A stretch of DNA of 64,000 bases from Rhynchopus sp. YZ270_cl-10 (Eukaryota > Euglenozoa > Diplonemea > Diplonemida > Diplonemidae). Both the position numbers and the translations under genes were made by a program. Positions 30,986 through 41,685 of this stretch are shown piece by piece. The first letter of the stretch is position 1. Each line of letters opens with the position of its first letter. The stretch lies in contig OZ037929.1 in the NCBI GenBank assembly GCA_964035575.1, forward strand, positions 310,001 through 374,000, written 5' to 3'. The notes beneath the pieces were generated by a model, which had not been told where the DNA came from, searched no databases, and saw only the letters and a program-made list of their open reading frames with translations.

Positions 30986-31511
30986 CTTGATTACTTTTTT
31001 TTTTGCATCAAGTACTTGATTCGGCAAAAAAATGGAAAAGTACTTGAATAAATTCAAGTACTTTTCCAATTTTTTTTACTTTTTTTGCCAATTCAAGTAC
31101 TTGATGCAACAAAAAAAGTAATCAAGTACAAAAAAAGTGAAAGTACTTGAAGGAAAAAAAGTACTTGAAGCAAGAAAAAAATATTTTTTTCTTTTTTTTT
31201 TAAATCGATCAAGTACTTGAAGTAGACCATGGATGTACAAAGTACTTGATTACTTTTTTTTACTTTTTTTGGTCTACTTCAAGTACTTGATCGATTTAAA
31301 AAAAAAAGAAAAAAATATTTTTTTCTTGCTTCAAGTACTTTTTTTCCTTCAAGTACTTTCACTTTTTTTGTACTCGATTACTTTTTTTGTTGCATCAAGT
31401 ACTTGAATTGGCAAAAAAAGTAAAAAAATTGGAAAAGTACTTGAATTTATTCAAGTACTTTTCCATTTTTTTGCCGAATCAAGTACTTGATGCAAAAAAA
31501 AAAGTAATCAA
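30986..31511. repeat. Long palindrome with arms of about 240 bp
   Basis: Arms 30986-31227 and 31271-31511 are near-perfect inverted copies around a loop that carries CATGGATGTACAAAGTAC, the end sequence of the outer element. Confidence 0.7.
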
Positions 31512-33488
31512 CATACAAGTAAAACGGACGTCACGGAAATGAAAAAAAAATGCTCGACCCACTGCCGTCGTTGCCGTGAAAAATAAAAAAAAACGGCCGT
31601 GAAAAAAAAGCACCCTTTTTATGTACAAAAATTTCACGGCCGTTAAAAAAAAACAACGGCCGTGAAATTTTTGTGCAAGTCTTTGAAGGAACACACAGTG
31701 AAGTACGAGAAAGGCGCCACTCAAGAACCATCCCAGTGGGCCACCCCGCGGATAGGCGCGGATAGGAATGTACAGACCAAACCCCACCCAGTTCCCCCTA
31801 TATTCCCACAACTCACCTGATTTTCACCCCTGAAGAAAAGGAGGGCAGGGCAGGAGAGGACCGGTTAAGTGATATCGCACAGAAAACTGCGCTGGGTACT
31901 GGGTACTCCTTGTAGGGTCTTGTTGCCTTTTGGCACATGTATTGTGTCTACGGCGTGTTGTGTTCACTGCGCTGAAGGTGCTGGCTCTCATCTACCTGAT
32001 GGGGTAAGTGACACAGCATCTGACCCGCCATCTGCAATCTTCTGGTTTCAACACTGCCTTTCAGTTCTGCATACAGAATTCGCAGCGTCCCGAGCGCCTC
32101 ATAACCTCTTATTACTCTTTGCCCGAGAAGGATGCGTGTGGACTCACTCAACCCCGTTCATCACTCTTGGGCCAAAGAAAACATCGGGCAAACAGTACAA
32201 GTTCACGGGAGCAAAAGGGTGGACCCCTCTGCGTGTATCTCGCCAACGTAGCGAAGAAGATCCAGAGGTGTGCAAAACGTGATGCGGTCTATTTTCCGAC
32301 AAAAAAGACGGAGGATAGTTGTTCAATGGTGTGCTGATTCTGTCGGAAGATTTTGCACTGGAAGCTGAAGAACACCGCAAATGGCTCAACACAGATGAGG
32401 TTCGTCTCACAGTATTGATGTGTGCTCCACAATGGAAAGCCCATCAAATGTGAGAAGAGTACTTTGCTCAAGAACCGGTTACAAGTGCTGAAACACGAGA
32501 AATATGCTACTCTGAAGAACCGGGAGCACGTACAAGTGCTCAGAAATGCCACACGCTCCAACTACAATTCACAGTAGGGTGAAAACGTGGGCGGGCAGCG
32601 GGAGACCAGCGCAGTGAGGAGAGCCAGGAGCGCAGCAGGGCACGCAGGTGATGGTTTGGATAAGTCCATTTCCTGTGAGAGTGGAATCCGGTCGAAGTCA
32701 TAGTGGGGACGGAATAAAGGTTGCAGCTGAGCTGTTCTCCAGGCGTGAGTGGCAGATTGTTGATACGCTTTATTTTTCCTTCCTTCAAAACTTCACACAC
32801 AACGCTTTTGGTATTTGGGAGACACACAAGGTGCCAGGTTCTATGATATGCACGGAACCACCCTGCACCTGTTTGTCATATTGTTTCCCGTGTAATACAT
32901 GGAGAAACGTTTCGTACTCGAAACGAAGGCACATTGCATTGTATAAAGACCTCCTGAGGCACCCCAAAAACTTCTCCAGGCGTGACTGGCAGATTGATAC
33001 GGAGGCTGTTGTTCAGAGACAACCGATGTATGAGGATGCTCCCCATCAGACGCTGGAGGTAGCATCAATACTGTCCTTCAGGGCAGTAGGGATAACTCCA
33101 CAGTTCGACACACAGTTAGGCCACGGCGACCTGTCAGCAGTTGTGACAGAGTGGAAACTAGGATCTGAGCGTATAGCATCGCAGGCAGGGCAGGACCACC
33201 ATAAGTGCTCATTCGTGTCGTCAGCTTCTCGATCGCAGTGGGGCCGACTTTTTTTTGCACTTTTTATGTTGCTTTTACCCCCCAAGAATGACTTGGGAGG
33301 GATGGGAAAGGGGGTCTGGCCCTGTCTACGAACGAAAAAGAAGAAACAAGCAAAAAGCGTGGAAATATTTCACGGCCGTGATCAACGCAAAATTTCACGG
33401 CCGTTAAATTTTTCAGATTTTCTTCACGGGTGACCTCCCCTTGACAAAAAAAAAAATTTCCCGTCGTGACGGCCGTTATACTTGTATG
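31512..33488. mobile_element. 2-kb element with CATACAAGTA ends
   Basis: The ends CATACAAGTAAAACGGACGT and the complement of CATACAAGTATAACGGCCGT are flanked by an AATCAA duplication (31506-31511 and 33489-33494). Subterminal CACGGCCGTGA units occur at both ends. The GC-richer interior (31700-33300) holds decayed coding-like sequence, including the LINE-like fragment below. The superfamily is unknown. Confidence 0.65.
33046..33285 (-). pseudogene. LINE-like ORF fragment (zinc-knuckle tail)
   Basis: An open frame on the minus strand contains DDTNEHLWWSCPACDAIR followed by WPNCVSNCGVIP. This resembles the C-terminal Cys/His motif (…D-EHL-W-CP…R) that follows the reverse transcriptase or RNase H in many non-LTR retrotransposons. 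No reverse transcriptase core is visible nearby. The family is inferred from the motif alone. Confidence 0.35.
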
Positions 33489-33650
33489 AATCAAGTAAAA
33501 AAAAAAAAAAAAAAACGGGTCAAGTACTTGAAGTATCAAGTACTGGGATTTTTCTACTTTTTTTTACTTTCTGGAAAAAAGTACTTTGTACATCCATGGT
33601 AGACCAAAAAAAGTAAAAAAAAGTAATCAAGTACTTTGTACATCCATGGT

Positions 33651-33975
33651 TTTCCTCTAAAATAAAAAGAAAAACAATTTCTTTCCAGACGCCCATTCCC
33701 CCCCGTTTCTTTTTTCGGGGATTTTTTTTTTTCTCTTTTTTTTTCTTTTTCTTTTTCCATTCGTTTTGTATAGACAAACCAACACCTTTATTAAAAAGGC
33801 TCGGAACACTACTTCCAGACAGATTCATTCACTTTGCCCTTTGTGGATTCGATTCCCTCTGAGCAGCGATGAGACAAATTAGAAGATTCAGTCACTGGGT
33901 TTTAACAGAAAATTTTGCTCTTTTTTGCTTTGTTTTGTCTTTGTTTTTTGATTTTTTTTTTTTGTAGCGGTTGAA
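33651..33975. other. Spacer, no gene
   Basis: T-rich spacer between the nested elements and the 3' end of the coiled-coil gene. Confidence 0.4.
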
Positions 33976-36900
33976 TCAAAGATTCTTATGAACGAGAGCG
34001 AATATCGTGTACTTGGCGCTCCGTGTTGTGTCGCGTTGTTGTTTGCGCATGATGTCTCGAAGCATGATGCTGTTGCCCCGCAGTGCAGTGCCCATGGAGA
34101 GGTGGTCCTCATGCGCGCCAGACTTGAAGTCATCAACGGTCGCCTGTTCAAATGATTTAGATTAGTGACATGGGGGTGTTGGGCACCTACCTCGGGTAGC
34201 TAGGTTGTAAAATTCGAATAATTTGTACAATTAATAAAACGAATTATACGGTATTCGGTCGGGGCCGAGCACGTATAACACAACCTAGCCCAGCCTGGGT
34301 AGGGTACACGATGTTAACGCAAAAGGTTGTGCCTAATTGAGATAGACGCAAAGTCGATTATGAAAAGCAAACAAAAAAAGGTAGAGTTGAAATACAAAAG
34401 CCCTCTCGTGAACAGTGTACCTTTGGTATGACCGGCTGTACCAGGGGGTGGACACCCAACCATGTCTTATCATTTCGTGACGGGAAAACAAAAACAACTT
34501 TTATTTCTTAGAGAAAAACACAACACATACCTCGACAGGCGCCAGATGCAGTGCATATTGCGTGTGTGTGACCTCCTCCCCAAGTCTTTCGCTTACGTGC
34601 GCAGCCATGCCCTTTAGGAAGGCATCGGGCGTGAACTTCACGGGGTAGTTCACCGAGCAGTGGTACGGCTCCCGCCCTGGGCGAAGAAGGAACACTGTTG
34701 CGGCGGGGCTCTTCGTTGCACTACCTCCACCACCTCCTCCTCCACCCCCAGCCTCCCCTCTCGCCGTCGGCTGCTGCACATGAATTGGAGGAGGGGCGGA
34801 GTTCTTCTTGGGCACCCCTCCCAACGCCTCCTGATCCAATCTGTACACATCTGGCGTAGCCTGCCTATGCTTCGGCGAGAACGAATCCTGCGAGAACGCG
34901 GACAACGCACCTCCACCCATCTCCCCCAACGGCGAGGCGGGGGGGTCAAACGCTGGAACCGCTGGGGCGTTGTCACCACCTCCTCCCCCTCCCCCTCCCC
35001 CCGCACCTTCCGGAAACGAATCAAGGGAAGGCTCATACTCAGCTTGCGTTGGAACCTCTGTAGATAAGGCGAAGCACTCTACAGGAAGGTTGCCGTGAAC
35101 CGCCTCGGACACCACCCCAGCCAATATTAGGTCCTTTTCGATGGCGCGGTCGTCCTTCACTTCGTGGTGCGTTTTGTCTTTCTTCGATTTGGCAAAAAGC
35201 CCGCCAAACCCTTGGGAAGACTGCTCCGGGAGGGTGCTCTTCCGAATTTTACCATGTGTATCAGATACTGTCCGGAGAATGTCAACCAAAACCTTTTCCA
35301 CATCCATTAGCAGCAGATCAGGCCCGGTATGATCCGAATGTGGCAGACCCCACGCGCCAGAGGGTGTACCCGCTTTCAGACCAACCTTGTATGAGGAAGG
35401 TCTACTCTTCTTCGACACCTTCGCAGTAACAACACACGCCAAACAGTCCAACCTAAAGCACCGCAGCACCGCGGCACCAACCGTCAGCAAATACAACATC
35501 TTGTCCGTCACCAACACCATCACCTCCCGCGCCACATGCCCACTATCCCCTGTACTAACCGGCAGCAAATAGGTCGCCGCACCAGCATATAAAACTGGAG
35601 CCATAAAATGGCCCAACCCATTGGAGACAGATCTGGCCGCGTTTTCTTGCGCTGAGAGAAGGGAGCGGAGGGCACCTCTGAGGGCGTCGCCGTGTCTCTG
35701 GGTGGAGATGTACGCGGCAATGTCGGTGCGGTACTCTACTCCGCTTACACTGCAGGCAAGGGGTTTGTCCGTGAAGGCATCGTGCGGCAGACGCTCCAAA
35801 TGTGCTACCAATTCGCGATAGTCTGGGACCACCAAGAGTCCAGGGGCGGTATGCCTCGATTCTGTATCAGAGAGAGGGTCTAAAGGGGGGTCTGCGGTGT
35901 GCGCGATGCTGAGGGTAGGTGTGGTTGGGGTTTGCTGTCTCTTTGGGGGGTCGTGGTGAGGTTGTTGATGTTGTTGATGATGATGTTGATGTTGATGTTC
36001 TGCGCGATTTACCACCCTTTCAGACCAATCCTGAAGGTTTGCAGATGCATCAAGCGAAATCATTTCAATTTTAGACTCCAATTCTCGAATTTGTTTCCGT
36101 AAATCCGTGTTTTCGTCTTTAAAAGCTAGCATTTCCTCTTTGCTCCGTTCCCCCATGGCAGCTTCGTTGCGGAGTCGTGCCAGCTCTAATGAGTCCGCAG
36201 TGTTCTGTGGTGTTTGAATGGTAGTATCTGCGGTGCCTCGTGGACGTGATAACAGAGCTTCTCTCGCATCGCGAAGTTTTTCTTCTTGTTCGTCCAGTCG
36301 GGATTGCATGGAGTGGGTTTCCTCCTGAAGGTGAGACACCATGCGGTCTTTTTCCAAAAGGCGTTCAAAATGCTGTCGTTCCGCCTCAGCAGATTTTGCT
36401 TCCTTTTGCGCGGCAAGCCGTGTCATTTCGACGTTTTGTGCCCTCAGATAGGTGATCTCATTTCGCAGTACAGAGGTGCTTTGAATAGCCCCACTCTCTT
36501 TGGTTTGTCTGGCTTCAAGCTCAGCAGAGAGGAGACGAACGGTACCGTCTTTCTCGTCTAATTGACTCCGCAAAGCGGCCTGCGATTCTAAGGCCGAACG
36601 AAGCTCGGTTCGGACTCTCGATATGTCGTCTGCTAGCCGTTCATAATCTATCAATAATTTCGCAGTTTGTTGTTTTGCTTCAAGAGGGAGATGATGTGCG
36701 CTTGAAGCAGCCTCTTGAGCGCTTTTTGCTGCATTTTCCGCATTTTGCAGCTCCTCTTTCAGCGAAACCACCTCCTTCTTCCGCTCCGTCAACGATGTGG
36801 TCAATTCTGCTATCGTATCATCCTTTCTTGTGTTCTGCGCTGCCCCGATCCCTCCGGACAAAATTTGGCTTCGAAGCTCTTGAATCTGCCCCAACAGTGT

Positions 36901-37365
36901 TGTATGCGCTGCAGTGCACACCGCCACCTCGTCGCGAGACCCATGCACTTCCGCTTCCAATTCGAGAATACGGTTCTCATACCTTTCAACGGTGTTTCTA
37001 TGGAAGGACGCAAGCTCTGCCACTCTAGGTACCGCTGTCGCTGAGAGAAGAGCGTCCACCTGCCCTGTGGGTGGAGGTACTAAAGGCTCGATGTATGTGG
37101 AATGAATAGGGCGGGTGTCGCCGAGGAGCGCGACGTTGCGGTCGTATGGTGAAGGCATGCCGGTTGGGGAGCCGAGAGTGGGGGGTGGGTGGCCGCGTAC
37201 CGGGCTCTGCGTGCGGTGTGTCTGCGGGGTGGCGAGGGAGGACGGCGGGGTGCCTGGGGTGCCGCGGAGGATGCCGCGGGTGCGTTCTCGCAGCTCCTGG
37301 CTTTGGCGGAGGATGTCATTCATGCGTGAGGTGACGCCAATGGAGGCCCCTATGTCTTCTTGCAT
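33976..37365 (-). CDS. 1000-residue coiled-coil protein, two exons
   Basis: Exon 1 is 37365-34531 and exon 2 is 34143-33976. The donor GTATGTG and acceptor TTGAACAG join in phase 0 (…LAPVE|ATVDD…). The N-terminal ~90 residues are Pro/Thr-rich, and a long coiled coil spans about 110-470. After a His/Gln-rich linker, a folded region (about 510-760) contains VAREVMVLVTDKMLYLLTV and LRCFRLDCLACVVTAK, which looks like a PH-type beta sandwich, though this is only an impression. Gly- and Pro-rich linkers precede a C-terminal domain that runs into exon 2 and ends ALVHKNL. The chosen Met follows a strong pyrimidine tract and CACCAG by about 20 bases. A cytoskeletal scaffold is plausible. No family is recognised. 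Confidence 0.75.
34387..34432. repeat. Small element family C, intronic copy
   Basis: GAAATACAAAAGCCCTCTCG then TGAACAGTGTACCTTTGG and TATGACC. It lies inside the 387-base intron of the coiled-coil gene. Confidence 0.55.
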
Positions 37366-37385
37366 GGTGTGGCAGGGGGCACATT

Positions 37386-37440
37386 CTGGTGGGGATAAGA
37401 GGTTGGGGGGGGGAGAGAGGGAAAAGGGGAGAGGAGGAAT
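37386..37440 (-). promoter_or_regulatory. Probable trans-splice acceptor of the coiled-coil gene
   Basis: On the minus strand a pyrimidine tract of about 50 bases ends in CACCAG, 20 bases before the ATG at 37365. It could instead be the acceptor of a 5'-untranslated intron. Confidence 0.5.
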
Positions 37441-37919
37441 CAGCTTGGAGGAGACGTCGCTTTTGGACAAAAAAGCTGAGAGGAGCACCATCCATTTTTC
37501 GGGACAGGTTCATTCGGCAGGTGAGTTGTTACACACTCATTATCGGATGCCGACTTCCATGGCCACCGTCCTGCTTGTCTAGATGAACCTACACCCTTTG
37601 TGGGATCTGATGAGCGACCACTCGGGCACCTTAAGTCAGCTCTCGGTTCAGGCCAATGGGGGGAAAGGGTGTGTGCGGGAAAATCGATATCGAAGGAATT
37701 GAAAAAAAAAAAAAAAATAATCGTGGCGTTTCTTTAGAAGTACTTTAGTGTAAATAAACGATTATAGGAGGGGGAAGGAAAACAAAACTTTAAAAACAAA
37801 AGATGCCACACACAGCAAAAATCTTTGGAAGGGGGAAATGAAAATTTACAAAATGAATTTAAAAAAGGTTGAAAGTGCAAACGCCTCACCGTACATCGGC
37901 GGGGCGCAGGGCAAGCATG
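37441..37919. other. Intergenic, no gene seen
   Basis: Spacer upstream of the coiled-coil gene, without recognisable features. Confidence 0.4.
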
Positions 37920-38629
37920 TTCCCAGATCACGTGATTTTGACCAAAATTTTGGGGTCCAGATCACGAAAAAAAAAGGGGGTATGGGGTGCGTTTTTGGGC
38001 GTTTTTGTCGATCGCATCGTCCGATTCGGTGCGATTGCAGAAAGTGATGGGGTCATTTTGGAAAAATGGACAAAATTTTATTGACTTAAATTTTTGCAAA
38101 ATATGAACCCATACTCGTAAACAAGGGTCATTTTCAGGTTTGAAAACCCAACTTCAGATGAAATTGTGGTGTTTTGAGTGGGAACACAGTAGCGCCGCAG
38201 GCGCACGGTACCCAACTTTTGTCTTTTTTCTTTTTCCCTTTTCTCTGCTTTCTTTTGATTGTGCGAGCCGATTGCTCTCCACGGTGGGGTCACATGTGTG
38301 TCCAAAAACACTCTGAAGTACCCTTACTGTGAAATATGAGATTCTCTGGTTTTAATAAGGAAAAATGTACCGAGCAAAATCGTCAAAAATCTACGGTAGT
38401 CGGTAGGCGCGTAGCGCGACCCCCGTGCGCACCCAACTTTTTTTTTTTTTATTTTTCTCGGAAAAGTACCGCAATTGACGGATCGCGATCCGTGCGAACC
38501 GTGGTGGTGACTCATCTGAAAAAATATTGAGTAGAACATCTGCAGATCGTGTGCGAGCACTTTTTTTTTTTTTTTTTTTTTTTTTCCAAAATTCCTGAAA
38601 ACCAGATCATGATCACGATCTGGGAAAAA
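37920..38629. mobile_element. ~710-bp element with CCCAGATC ends
   Basis: The ends CCCAGATCACGTGAT and ATCATGATCACGATCTGGG are inverted relatives. The interior (about 38190-38300) shares GCGCCGCAGGCGCACGGTAC and CGGTGGGGTCACATG with the hAT-type element at 11013-11561. No ORF of note. Confidence 0.45.
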
Positions 38630-38671
38630 GCTTGGCGCAGGGTACTGGAAAAAAAAAAGTGCACAAAATTA

Positions 38672-39117
38672 CTGGGGGGGGGCGAATAAACGAGGTAATT
38701 CGAATAAAGCACGTACGTCGAATAAAGCACGCATTTGAAAAATGGGTTTTTTGCTTTTTTTTTGCGTCGAATAAAGCACGTACGTGTTTTATTCGACTTT
38801 TTGAACTTTTCCTGTGTTGTGACAAGGTAGTTCGTATTTTGTGAAAATTTAAGTCGCTGAAATTTTGTCCATTTTTCCGTATATCCCCCACCACAGCCTG
38901 GGATTGGCTCGGAAATGCAACAAATTCGCCTCTTGGGCGAAAAAAAATCGAAAAAAAAATTGCGACTGGAAAAACTTTCCAAAAAGTTCAAAAAGGCGAA
39001 TAAAGCACGTACGTGCTTTATTCGCCTTTTCGAACTTTTTTTTTTTTTCAAACCTCAGGATCTGAAGTGTAGGGACGCCTAATAAAACACGTACGTGCTT
39101 TATTCGACCCCCCCCAG
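38672..39117. mobile_element. 446-bp MITE, copy 2
   Basis: Same length and orientation as 21440-21885, again flanked by TA (38670-38671 and 39118-39119). The high similarity suggests recent movement. Confidence 0.8.
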
Positions 39118-39523
39118 TAAGCGATGTCCTTACCCTATCTTTCTACGACAAAAATGCGTTGATTAAAAACTGAACATAACATTATACCAACGGATCTGTA
39201 ATCTACTATGTCTTTTCTTTTGTTAACCGCAGCAAATAAAATGAAGGTATTAATGCAGGCACCTCCGACTGACCCACTGCACGATGCCATCCATCCGGAT
39301 GAAAGCACAAAAGTACCCTGCGGCCAACAACAAAAGATTGAAGAAATAAAAGAAAGTGAAGAAAGTTGATAGTGCAAACCGCCCTTTTAGACGCAGTACA
39401 CTAACACACTCCGCAGAGTTCCATCAAAACCCCCCTAGAGTACCCATTTGTGGAATTGCTAAGGAAAAAAAACTTTACTCTCTCTCTCTCTGCTCTTCCA
39501 TCCACCTTGAAAAAATACTACTT
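39118..39523. other. 3' flank of LRRC34-like gene
   Basis: No gene seen. CATCCATCCGGATGAAAGC-like sequence near 39289-39306 also appears near 17500, suggesting another small repeat. Confidence 0.4.
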
Positions 39524-40672
39524 TCACCCTCGGACCCCTCCACCTTCCGCTAGGAGTACTTGCGGCTCCCCGTCCACAACCTGAAATTCACAGTCAAATT
39601 CTATCAATTCTTCGAGCCGCGTCTTAATTGAATAGAACACACTGCAGGCCTTAGGCGACCACTGATTGCCCCAGAGACTTAGCGTTGTGATGGAGCTGTT
39701 GTCCCTCAGCCCTTCTGCCAGGGCGATGAGGCCTTCCTCTGCGATTTTACAGTAGGCCATGTGGAGGACCATGATGCCTTGATTTGCTCTCAATGTTGAG
39801 GCAATTGCGACGGCGCCTTTGCTTTGGATTTCATTGGAGGAGATGTCAACTACTGCGAGGTCGTGACGTCTGGCAAGAAGCTTTGATACTTCTACTCCTC
39901 CGTCTTGCGACATCTTATTCGAACCGAGGAGCAAACTACGAATCGGATCGTTGCATACAAATGCCGGCAACATAACCTGCAACTGCGAATCGTCTAACAT
40001 AGAACGACTTAAATCCAATTCCTGCAGAACAGTGTTTTTCTTCAGCATCTCCGCCAGATGGTGTGCAACCGACATCCGATCCTGGAGAGACGGTAACAAA
40101 GGCGAGGCCAAATTCAAGGACACCACCGAAGGGTGCGCCAGCATGCTCTGCGCAATCCCGACCAGAGAGTTGACCCCCAACCCACAGGATTTGAAGTTAA
40201 GATACTGCAACGTCGTATTAGCGGCAAGCAACATCCCAATCACCTTCCCGCCAAACTCTCTGTTCGTCGGGTCATCCCCGGTGATGCTGTTCCCCGCGAT
40301 GTTCAAGCCTAGTAGCGAGGTGTTCTCCATCAGAGCTTGAGCGATAAGACGCCAGCCACGTGACGTCACATTGTTGTAGGCAAGGCTGAGGTACTCCAAA
40401 GAGCTGCTTCGCCGTAGAAGGCCTGCCAAGTGTCTCGCGCCCTCGTCGCCGACGTTGTTGTAAGATATGTCCACCTCCTTGACACAGGAGGACTGTGAAA
40501 TCGCCTGGCACAAAATCGCAACCTCGTCGTCGCCCACCTTGCAGCTGAAGCGCTCGGGGCAGTTGCCGTTGAGGATGACGCTTTCCCTCTCCTCATCGCC
40601 CTTCAGCTCCTCTCTGGGGAGCACACCACGTTCTGAACAGGCTGCGCAGTACGCAAGAATCCAGGTAGACAT
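39524..40672 (-). CDS. LRRC34-like leucine-rich repeat protein
   Basis: This single-exon gene of 382 codons encodes ribonuclease-inhibitor-type leucine-rich repeats of about 28 residues, from about 55 to 340 (for example VKEVDISYNNVGDEGARHLA, LEYLSLAYNNV, LLGLNIAGNSI, LAVVDISSNEI). The order of repeats, the N-terminal YCAACSERGVLP, the C-terminal LSLWGNQWSPKACSVF and the tail VVDGEPQVLLAE all parallel animal LRRC34 as I remember it. The animal protein has been linked to nucleolar and ciliated or germ cells. A cytoplasmic scaffold role is inferred. The start is the first Met. No intron is needed. Confidence 0.78.
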   Translation of the reverse strand: MSTWILAYCAACSERGVLPREELKGDEERESVILNGNCPERFSCKVGDDEVAILCQAISQSSCVKEVDISYNNVGDEGARHLAGLLRRSSSLEYLSLAYNNVTSRGWRLIAQALMENTSLLGLNIAGNSITGDDPTNREFGGKVIGMLLAANTTLQYLNFKSCGLGVNSLVGIAQSMLAHPSVVSLNLASPLLPSLQDRMSVAHHLAEMLKKNTVLQELDLSRSMLDDSQLQVMLPAFVCNDPIRSLLLGSNKMSQDGGVEVSKLLARRHDLAVVDISSNEIQSKGAVAIASTLRANQGIMVLHMAYCKIAEEGLIALAEGLRDNSSITTLSLWGNQWSPKACSVFYSIKTRLEELIEFDCEFQVVDGEPQVLLAEGGGVRG

Positions 40673-41035
40673 AGTAATACCCCCTTTAAAAAAATCTGTA
40701 GATTTGGTTTAAAAAAAAAAAAACGGTAAAAAACACCTTTGAAACGATTGTATTAGGTCCCGAGGATGTCCACTATTATAGCGTTACTAATGAAGGCCAC
40801 TAACAAGAGGCATTCAGCAAGGACGCAAAATACAAATGGAGCAAGAAGAAGAGGGTAGCCCTATAGAAGCTGCAACGGACGAAGGTTGCCCCACAACGCG
40901 CCCACTCTGAATGCTGCAGGCTCTGAAGTCTAACAAGCAATAAGGCTGGTGGAACAGTGCTCACATGCTCCAGATAGCCTCATCAAAGCGTCAACTGTCT
41001 TCACGTACAGTACGGTGCACAAGAGAGAGAACGGA
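40673..41035. other. Intergenic, includes family B element
   Basis: No gene. It separates the LRRC34-like gene from the second ferritin-family cluster. Confidence 0.4.
40744..40785. repeat. Small hairpin family B, diverged copy
   Basis: ACGATTGTATTAGGTCCCGA then GGATGTCCACTATTATAGCG. Part of the stem is lost. Confidence 0.4.
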
Positions 41036-41685
41036 GAGTGCTCGGGAGTGATTGGGTAAGTAGTGAAGTCTGTGAGGGCACGTCGAGAGATAAATCGACA
41101 GAACGAAAGAACGAATGCTTGTTCAAAAACAAAACTACCTCACGATTGTCTAGTTAACATTGCAAAGGAAGAGATAGGCTTCAAATAGTGCTGTCGTGCA
41201 AGGCAAAGGGTCACCTAACAAAAATCCGCAAACATAAGAACACTTGACCGGCATTCTGCGTAACACATGCAACCCTCTTAAGAGGGCCTTTTGCATTGTG
41301 AAACTCGAACATTTTTACGGTCGCGATAATCCACGTTCAACAGAAATGAACTGTGTTGAACCAGTGTGAACGCTCTTGTCGCAAGAGCAGTTTTCCAACT
41401 GGCGTGAACGTACGGAAGCCTCGTGTGCCTTCCGATGGTGAACCTTGCACACGGAAGTGCGAAAGGAAGCACGTTTTCTACGCACCTCATGTTCTCATCT
41501 CTTGGGCAAAAGGCTTTGTCAAGCTCTCAAAGATTATGCAAGATGTGTGTTTTGTTTTGTTTCGTGTTCTGAAAAACGTATCGGTAATTAAGACGCTGCC
41601 AAAATAATTTATGCAAATAAAGGGTTGAGAAACACAAGAAAAAGTCAGCCAGAAAAAGCAAGTCATCCAAACACCCACCACACCC
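41036..41685 (-). repeat. Conserved 3' block of the ferritin family, near full length
   Basis: Matches 25540-26250 from the GGGAGTGATTGGTAAGTAGT part onward, including the CCCTCTTAAGAGGG palindrome. Confidence 0.7.

Larger units (their letters stand above)
29536..33650. mobile_element. Nested cluster of palindromic elements (CAAGTACTTG family)
   Basis: The outer ends are CCATGGATGTACAAAGTAC (29536) and its complement (to about 33597, with a further copy to 33650). The DNA between is dominated by CAAGTACTTG palindromes and is interrupted by other elements that each have their own inverted ends: 29622-30518, 30520-30960, 30986-31511 and 31512-33488. The order implies repeated insertion of palindromic elements into one another. 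I see no transposase. Confidence 0.65.

Noticed and set aside
33888-34151. Minus-strand ORF at the end of the coiled-coil gene read in the wrong frame
   Set aside because: The true exon 2 uses another frame, set by the TTGAACAG acceptor, which joins in phase 0 to exon 1.
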